A stretch of DNA of 64,000 bases from JAUVKT01 sp036350795. Its GTDB lineage: Bacteria > Bacteroidota > Bacteroidia > Bacteroidales > VadinHA17. Shown here one piece after another: positions 59,617 through 64,000 of this stretch; positions within the stretch are counted from its first letter, which is position 1; the number at the start of each line of letters is the position of its first letter. Location: positions 5,687-69,686 of the forward strand of contig JAZBNV010000046.1 in assembly GCA_036350795.1 (NCBI GenBank). The letters are read 5' to 3'. The notes below the pieces were generated by a model. It saw only the letters and a program-made list of their open reading frames with translations. It was not told the DNA's origin and did no database searches. The translations under genes and the position numbers were made by a program.

Positions 59617-61395
59617 ATGGAACCAACCCGTATTTTTGATCTTACAGAAAGAATAAAAAATATCTTTCCCGATAAATGTGCCCTGGCCGGTAAAACCGGT
59701 GGTGAGTGGACCAGCTACTCTGGCTCTGAATATTACGACCTCTCGCAGAAAGTTTGTTATGGACTGGTTAAGATGGGATATAAGCAGGGAGAAAAAATCC
59801 TTACCATATCCAACAACCGGCCCGAATGGAACTTTATGGATATGGGAATGTCAATGGCAGGCCTTGTCCATGTTCCAGTTTACACCTCTCTTTCCGACGA
59901 AGAATATAAGTATGTTATCGATCATTCCGATGCCTCGCTTGTAGTAGTCAGCGATGCTAAATTTTATGAGCGAATAAACAAAATATGCAAAAGCAGCAAA
60001 AAGGTAAGGGATATATTTACATTTGACGATGTTGAAGGAGCTAAAAACTGGAAGCTAATCCCTGAAGAAGGAAATAATGCTGAAGAGTCGCTCAGGAAGA
60101 AAGCAGAAAATATAAGACAGGCAGTTAAACCCGGAGACCTGGCTTCAATTATTTATACTTCCGGTACCACGGGCAATCCAAAGGGCGTAATGCTTAGTCA
60201 CGATAACCTGGTAAGAAATTTTCTGGCAGCAGCAGCAGTGTTCGGGCTCGGGCCTGAAGATCGTTTTCTTAGCATTCTGCCGCTGTGTCATGTCGGAGGC
60301 AGGCTGGGCAACTACCAGACCCAGTACTCCGGAGCATCGATATATTATGCCGAAAACATGGGCACAATTGCCAGGGACCTGAAGGATATACAGGCTTCTG
60401 GCTTTGATGCCGTACCAAGGGTGCTGGAGAAAATATATGATAATGTAATTGCAAAAGGACGGACCCTGGAAGGATTCAAAAAGAAACTTTTTTTCTGGGC
60501 TGTAAAGCTGGGATTGAGATATAAGCCTTTTGGAGAGAACAGCTTCCTGTATTATATAAAGCTTAAAATTGCCGACAGATTGATCTTTAGTAAATGGAGG
60601 GAAGCACTGGGAGGCAAAGCAAGGCTTGTTGGTTGTGGAGGAGCAAGTCTGCAACCAAGGCTGGAAAGGATTTTCTGGGCCTCGGGTCTCAAAATCCTGA
60701 ACATGTACGGCCTTACAGAAACTTCTCCTATTATTACAATAAACAGGCAGCATAAGGGAGAATGCAGGCTTGGCTCTGTTGGGGCGCTGATTGACGGGGT
60801 AGAGGCCAGGATAGAAAATGATGGCGAAATAGTATGCAGGGGTCATAATGTAATGCTTGGTTATTACAAGGATGAAGAATTAAGCAGGGCGGCATTTACT
60901 GATGATGGCTGGTTTAAAACCGGAGATGTGGGTCATTTCGAAGATGATAAATACCTGGTAATAACCGACCGGAAGAAGGAAATCTTTAAACTTTCGAGCG
61001 GTAAATTTATTGCGCCCCAAATAATAGAAAACAGGCTTAAGGAATCTGTATTTATCGACCAGGTAATGGTGATTGGTGAGCATGAAAAATTTGCCAGCGC
61101 CCTTATTGTTCCCGATCATGCCTACCTTAAAGACTTTGGAAGAATAAATAATCTGGAATCTGATATTCATGCCCTGGTAAAAAACGAAAAGGTTATTAAG
61201 GCTATTAACGAAGAAGTAAACAAAATTAATAACTCATTGGCCGAGCATGAAAGAATTATGAGGATACGGATAGTTTCCGATCAATGGTCACCGTCAACAG
61301 GAGAATTATCGGCAAGCCTGAAACTTAAGCGACGCCCGGTAGAAAGCAAATACAGTGAAGAAATAAATAAAATCTACAGAAAACAGCCGGCCTGA
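59617..61395 (+). CDS. long-chain acyl-CoA synthetase
   Basis: 592 residues of the adenylate-forming family, closer to bacterial FadD15-type ligases than the gene at 223. The signature YTSGTTGNPKGVMLSHDNLV is near 179, GLTETSPIITIN near 369, and GWFKTGDVGHFEDDKYLVITDRKKEIFKLSSGKFI near 430-465. Helical LFFWAVKLGLRYKPF text between suggests membrane contact. It overlaps the next gene at a single base (stop TGA 61393-61395 and ATG 61395). Together they suggest acyl transfer onto a lipid or polyketide-like product. Confidence 0.92.
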   Translation: MEPTRIFDLTERIKNIFPDKCALAGKTGGEWTSYSGSEYYDLSQKVCYGLVKMGYKQGEKILTISNNRPEWNFMDMGMSMAGLVHVPVYTSLSDEEYKYVIDHSDASLVVVSDAKFYERINKICKSSKKVRDIFTFDDVEGAKNWKLIPEEGNNAEESLRKKAENIRQAVKPGDLASIIYTSGTTGNPKGVMLSHDNLVRNFLAAAAVFGLGPEDRFLSILPLCHVGGRLGNYQTQYSGASIYYAENMGTIARDLKDIQASGFDAVPRVLEKIYDNVIAKGRTLEGFKKKLFFWAVKLGLRYKPFGENSFLYYIKLKIADRLIFSKWREALGGKARLVGCGGASLQPRLERIFWASGLKILNMYGLTETSPIITINRQHKGECRLGSVGALIDGVEARIENDGEIVCRGHNVMLGYYKDEELSRAAFTDDGWFKTGDVGHFEDDKYLVITDRKKEIFKLSSGKFIAPQIIENRLKESVFIDQVMVIGEHEKFASALIVPDHAYLKDFGRINNLESDIHALVKNEKVIKAINEEVNKINNSLAEHERIMRIRIVSDQWSPSTGELSASLKLKRRPVESKYSEEINKIYRKQPA

Positions 61396-62561
61396 TGGAG
61401 ATTAAAGAGGTAGTCAGTAAAAAGGAAAGCAAAAAATTCCTGGATGTGGCCAGGATTATTTACAGGGATGATGAAAACTGGGTTTGCCCTCTCGACAGGG
61501 AGATAAATTCAATTTTTGATCCACGCAGCAATACATTTTTTGAACATGGTACAGCCAGGCGTTGGATCTTGTTTTCTTCTGAGGGGAAACTGGCGGGGAG
61601 AATAGCGGCCTTTGTAGATTATAATACTTCTAAACGCCAGGATCAGCCAACGGGAGGTATTGGTTTCTTTGAATGTACAGATAATAAAGACTATGCATTT
61701 AAACTATTCGATACTGCCAGGCAATGGCTGGAAGAGCTGGGAATGGAAGCCATGGACGGGCCAATCAATTTCGGGGAAAGAGACAAATACTGGGGTTTGC
61801 TTGTTGATGGTTTCACTCATCCGGCTTATGAAATTGCTTATAATCCTCCCTATTATAAGGCCCTGTTTGAGGATTACGGATTTAAAACATATTACAAACA
61901 GGAGGGTTTTCATATGGATCTGCATAAGCCCCTCCCTGAGCGCTTCAGGAAAATTTCCGAATGGATACTAAATAAACCTGATTATTCTTTTCGCCATATG
62001 GAGTGGAAGAATATGGACAAGATGGTAGAGGATTTTGCAAAAGTATATAACGAGGCCTGGGAGTCTTTCCAGGAAGACTTCAAGCCCATGCAGACTGCCT
62101 ATATTAAAAAAACACTCAGAAAGGTAAAGGCAATTGTTGATCCCGAGTTTATCTGGATAACCTACTTTAAAGACAAACCCATTGCAATTTACCTTATGTG
62201 GCCCGATGTAAACATGATTCTCAGGCACCTCAACGGCAGACTGAATATTTTTAGTATGATAAAATTCATGTACCTGAAAAAACGAAAGGCAATTACCCGG
62301 GCCAGGGGAGTACTTATGGGCGTTATTCCTGCTTTTCAGAATCATGGTGTGGAATCAGGTATGGCACTTAAGGTTTATAATGCCATGAAAGCAAAACCGC
62401 ATTATACAGAAATCGAATTTTCGTGGGTGGGTGATTTTAATCCCAGGATGAGAAAAATGTGGCTTCATATTGGGGGAGAGCCAATGAAACACTATATAAC
62501 CTACAGGTATCTTTTCGACCGGACAAAGAAATTTGAGAGATATCCCATAGTCACAGATTAG
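61395..62561 (+). CDS. GNAT-like acyltransferase-fold protein
   Basis: 388 residues. The first part (FLDVARIIYRDDENWVCPLDREINSIFDPRSN) and the middle AGRIAAFVDY, MDGPINFGERDKYWGLLVDGF are typical of a family of about 380 residues annotated as GNAT or N-acetyltransferase-like. A later LMGVIPAFQNHGVESGMALKVYNAM stretch near 310 looks like the acyl-CoA-binding loop. The acceptor is unknown. Its start is fused to the ligase stop, and the FAD enzyme starts 15 bases after its own stop. Confidence 0.75.
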   Translation: MEIKEVVSKKESKKFLDVARIIYRDDENWVCPLDREINSIFDPRSNTFFEHGTARRWILFSSEGKLAGRIAAFVDYNTSKRQDQPTGGIGFFECTDNKDYAFKLFDTARQWLEELGMEAMDGPINFGERDKYWGLLVDGFTHPAYEIAYNPPYYKALFEDYGFKTYYKQEGFHMDLHKPLPERFRKISEWILNKPDYSFRHMEWKNMDKMVEDFAKVYNEAWESFQEDFKPMQTAYIKKTLRKVKAIVDPEFIWITYFKDKPIAIYLMWPDVNMILRHLNGRLNIFSMIKFMYLKKRKAITRARGVLMGVIPAFQNHGVESGMALKVYNAMKAKPHYTEIEFSWVGDFNPRMRKMWLHIGGEPMKHYITYRYLFDRTKKFERYPIVTD

Positions 62562-62576
62562 TTATAAATTTAAAAT

Positions 62577-64000
62577 ATGAAGTACGATGTTATTGTTGTC
62601 GGCGGAGGCCTGGGAGGGCTTACTGCAGGTGCAAAGCTTGCCCTGAGCGGTAAAAAAGTTCTCTTGCTGGAACAGCACGACAGACCGGGAGGATGTGCAA
62701 CTACCTTTCAAAGAGGCGAATTTACAATGGAGGTGGGCCTTCATGAAATGGATGGTTTGCATGAGCGCGACATGAAGCTAAAGATTTTCAGGGACCTTGG
62801 TATTATGGAAAAAGTGGAGTTTCTTCCCGTCCCTGAATTTTACAGGTTTATTAACGGTCGCCGGGATATTGTAATTCCTCACAACCCGGATGAAGCAAAA
62901 AATATTCTATATCAAAACTTCCCGGAGCAAAAAAAGGGAGTGGATGCATATTTTGAAAGCGTTCTGAACGCAAGGAAGATTGCTTCGCAGGCTGCCGGTG
63001 TTCCCGACAGGTCGGTGGGCGACTGGCTCGACGAAATTATTACTGATGAAGATCTTAAACTGGTACTGTTGGGCAATCTTGGATATTTCCATGATGATCC
63101 CTATTCCCTGTCATATTATTATTATCTGAATGCACAGGGGAGTTACTATAACGGCCGGGCAAATTTTATAAAAGGAGGATCTCAAAAACTATCTGATGCA
63201 CTTGCCGATACTATTACTGAAAACGGAGGACATGTTAAATTAAAAAACCGGGTAAGTCTTGTGGAGCCGGGCCATCCCAACAGGGTTCATTATCATACCA
63301 GCGGCAAAAAGGACAGTGTTTTTGAGGCAGAGGCAGAAATAGTAATCGTTAATGCATCTCTGCCTGAGCTGGCAGGCTGCCTGTTAAAAGATAAGTATGG
63401 CAGGGCACTTACTGAATCGATCGAGAGTATTAATATTGGAGCTTCACTGCTAACGGTATATTTTGGATTTAACAGGGAACTCTCGGAATTTGGGTGTACT
63501 AATTATTCAACCTTTGTATATGATGAGTCTGTTAAAACCCAGGCCGATATTCTTGGAAATAATAAGTCTGACTTCGACACCAGGAGCTTTACTTTTGTTG
63601 ACTATGGCAAAGTAGACTCAGCTCTTGCTCCTGAAGGTAAAAGCGTGGGAGCTGTGTGTTGCATTGATTATCTGTCTGACTGGGCTGGTCTCGACAGAAA
63701 GGGATACAGGGAGAAGAAGTGCCTTGCCGGCATGCAGATAAGCGAAAGACTCAATAAATTATTCCCGGGATTTGAAGAGGCGGTCGATTATATGGAAGTA
63801 GCAACGGCTAAGACCGTAAAGAGATATACCCTGAATCCTGAAGGGGCTGTTTATGGCTTTGCCCAGAATCCCGGTGCTTCGAGAAAATACCTTGATCTTT
63901 TACCCGAAAATATTTACCTGGCTTCGGCCTGGGGTAAATTTGGCGGCGGATTTACAGGGGCAATTTTCAGTGGCTATATGACCGCCCTTGATATTATAAG
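62577..64000 (+). CDS. phytoene-desaturase/retinol-saturase-like FAD oxidoreductase (partial, runs off edge)
   Basis: At least 474 residues; the 3' end is beyond the window. It starts at ATG 62577, 15 bases after the GNAT-like stop. The N-terminal FAD site is VIVVGGGLGGLTAGAKLALSG, followed by LEQHDRPGGCATTF, the CrtI-type PGG motif. NFIKGGSQKLSDALADTI near 200 and LASAWGKFGGGFTGAIFSGY near 455 match C-terminal CrtI/RetSat text. It may saturate or desaturate an isoprenoid or fatty product of the neighbouring acyl-CoA genes. Carotenoid synthesis genes proper are not seen. Confidence 0.87.
   Translation, partial: MKYDVIVVGGGLGGLTAGAKLALSGKKVLLLEQHDRPGGCATTFQRGEFTMEVGLHEMDGLHERDMKLKIFRDLGIMEKVEFLPVPEFYRFINGRRDIVIPHNPDEAKNILYQNFPEQKKGVDAYFESVLNARKIASQAAGVPDRSVGDWLDEIITDEDLKLVLLGNLGYFHDDPYSLSYYYYLNAQGSYYNGRANFIKGGSQKLSDALADTITENGGHVKLKNRVSLVEPGHPNRVHYHTSGKKDSVFEAEAEIVIVNASLPELAGCLLKDKYGRALTESIESINIGASLLTVYFGFNRELSEFGCTNYSTFVYDESVKTQADILGNNKSDFDTRSFTFVDYGKVDSALAPEGKSVGAVCCIDYLSDWAGLDRKGYREKKCLAGMQISERLNKLFPGFEEAVDYMEVATAKTVKRYTLNPEGAVYGFAQNPGASRKYLDLLPENIYLASAWGKFGGGFTGAIFSGYMTALDII

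Noticed and set aside
1..64000. CRISPR array, tRNA or rRNA genes, prophage, insertion sequence
   Set aside because: No regularly spaced direct repeats, transposase, integrase or phage gene was seen, and by eye I found no tRNA-like cloverleaf or rRNA stretch. A short tRNA could still be missed without a scan program.

Overview
The window is chromosomal DNA from a member of the Bacteroidota, most likely class Bacteroidia (Bacteroidales or Marinilabiliales level; the genus cannot be read from it). The reasons are the promoter elements, which fit the Bacteroidota -7 consensus TAnnTTTG and not -35/-10 boxes; many exported lipoproteins and secreted glycoside hydrolases; families typical of the phylum (DUF4292, a patatin fused to an outer-membrane barrel, a second PurF-like protein starting MSGFFG, CreD with its small winged-helix regulator); and the flippase-dut-TPR-DUF4292-envC-HATPase-ybeY-mnmG gene order. 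I found no rRNA, tRNA, CRISPR array, transposase, phage or plasmid gene. This is ordinary backbone with carbohydrate-degrading genes scattered in it.

Layout. 1-14.5 kb: the tail of an upstream gene and an acyl-CoA ligase, then leftward genes: lemA-htpX-GMC oxidoreductase-GH95 fucosidase; a forward DDAH-like amidinohydrolase; a leftward DsrE/NAD(P)-epimerase pair and a TldD/PmbA protease pair, separated by a strong double hairpin; a lipoyl-less E2-like acyltransferase; and a URO-D-like methyltransferase. 14.7-17 kb: membrane protein, winged-helix regulator and CreD, with one operator sequence in front of both transcription units. 17-23.5 kb: GH2 hydrolase, LspA, an ArsR-type regulator divergent from a polyprenyl diphosphate synthase, and a TlpA-like thioredoxin lipoprotein.

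23.7-38 kb: a long leftward block with uvrC, adenine deaminase, mnmG, ybeY, an RsbW-like ATPase, an EnvC-like coiled-coil protein, a DUF4292 lipoprotein, a TPR lipoprotein, dut, a flippase and a patatin/barrel protein. Two near-perfect ParB-binding (parS) sequences lie in and just upstream of the adenine deaminase gene, so the region may be close to the replication origin. 38-45 kb: a cyclophilin lipoprotein, pheS, a heptanucleotide repeat, osmC and a divergent Crp-type regulator sharing a CRP-like palindrome, a small unlisted membrane protein, ruvB, a MORN-repeat protein and nadA. A 571-bp AT-rich gap follows.

45.9-64 kb: rpiB, an Rrf2 regulator, hemW, a coiled-coil membrane protein, the PurF paralogue lacking the catalytic Cys, a thioesterase/TIM-barrel glycosidase/small-protein operon divergent from a PA14-containing GH3, small metabolic genes (YciI, pdxH, a thioredoxin-fold protein), an FNR-like regulator, and a row of lipid-related genes (DUF4440 lipoprotein, acyl-CoA ligase, GNAT-like protein, phytoene-desaturase-like FAD enzyme) that runs off the right edge.

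I did not find a clearly new multi-gene system. The best leads are the parS-like pair, the shared CreD operator, the Ser-for-Cys PurF paralogue, the iterated operator between the two glycosidase units, and the FNR-like cysteine set.
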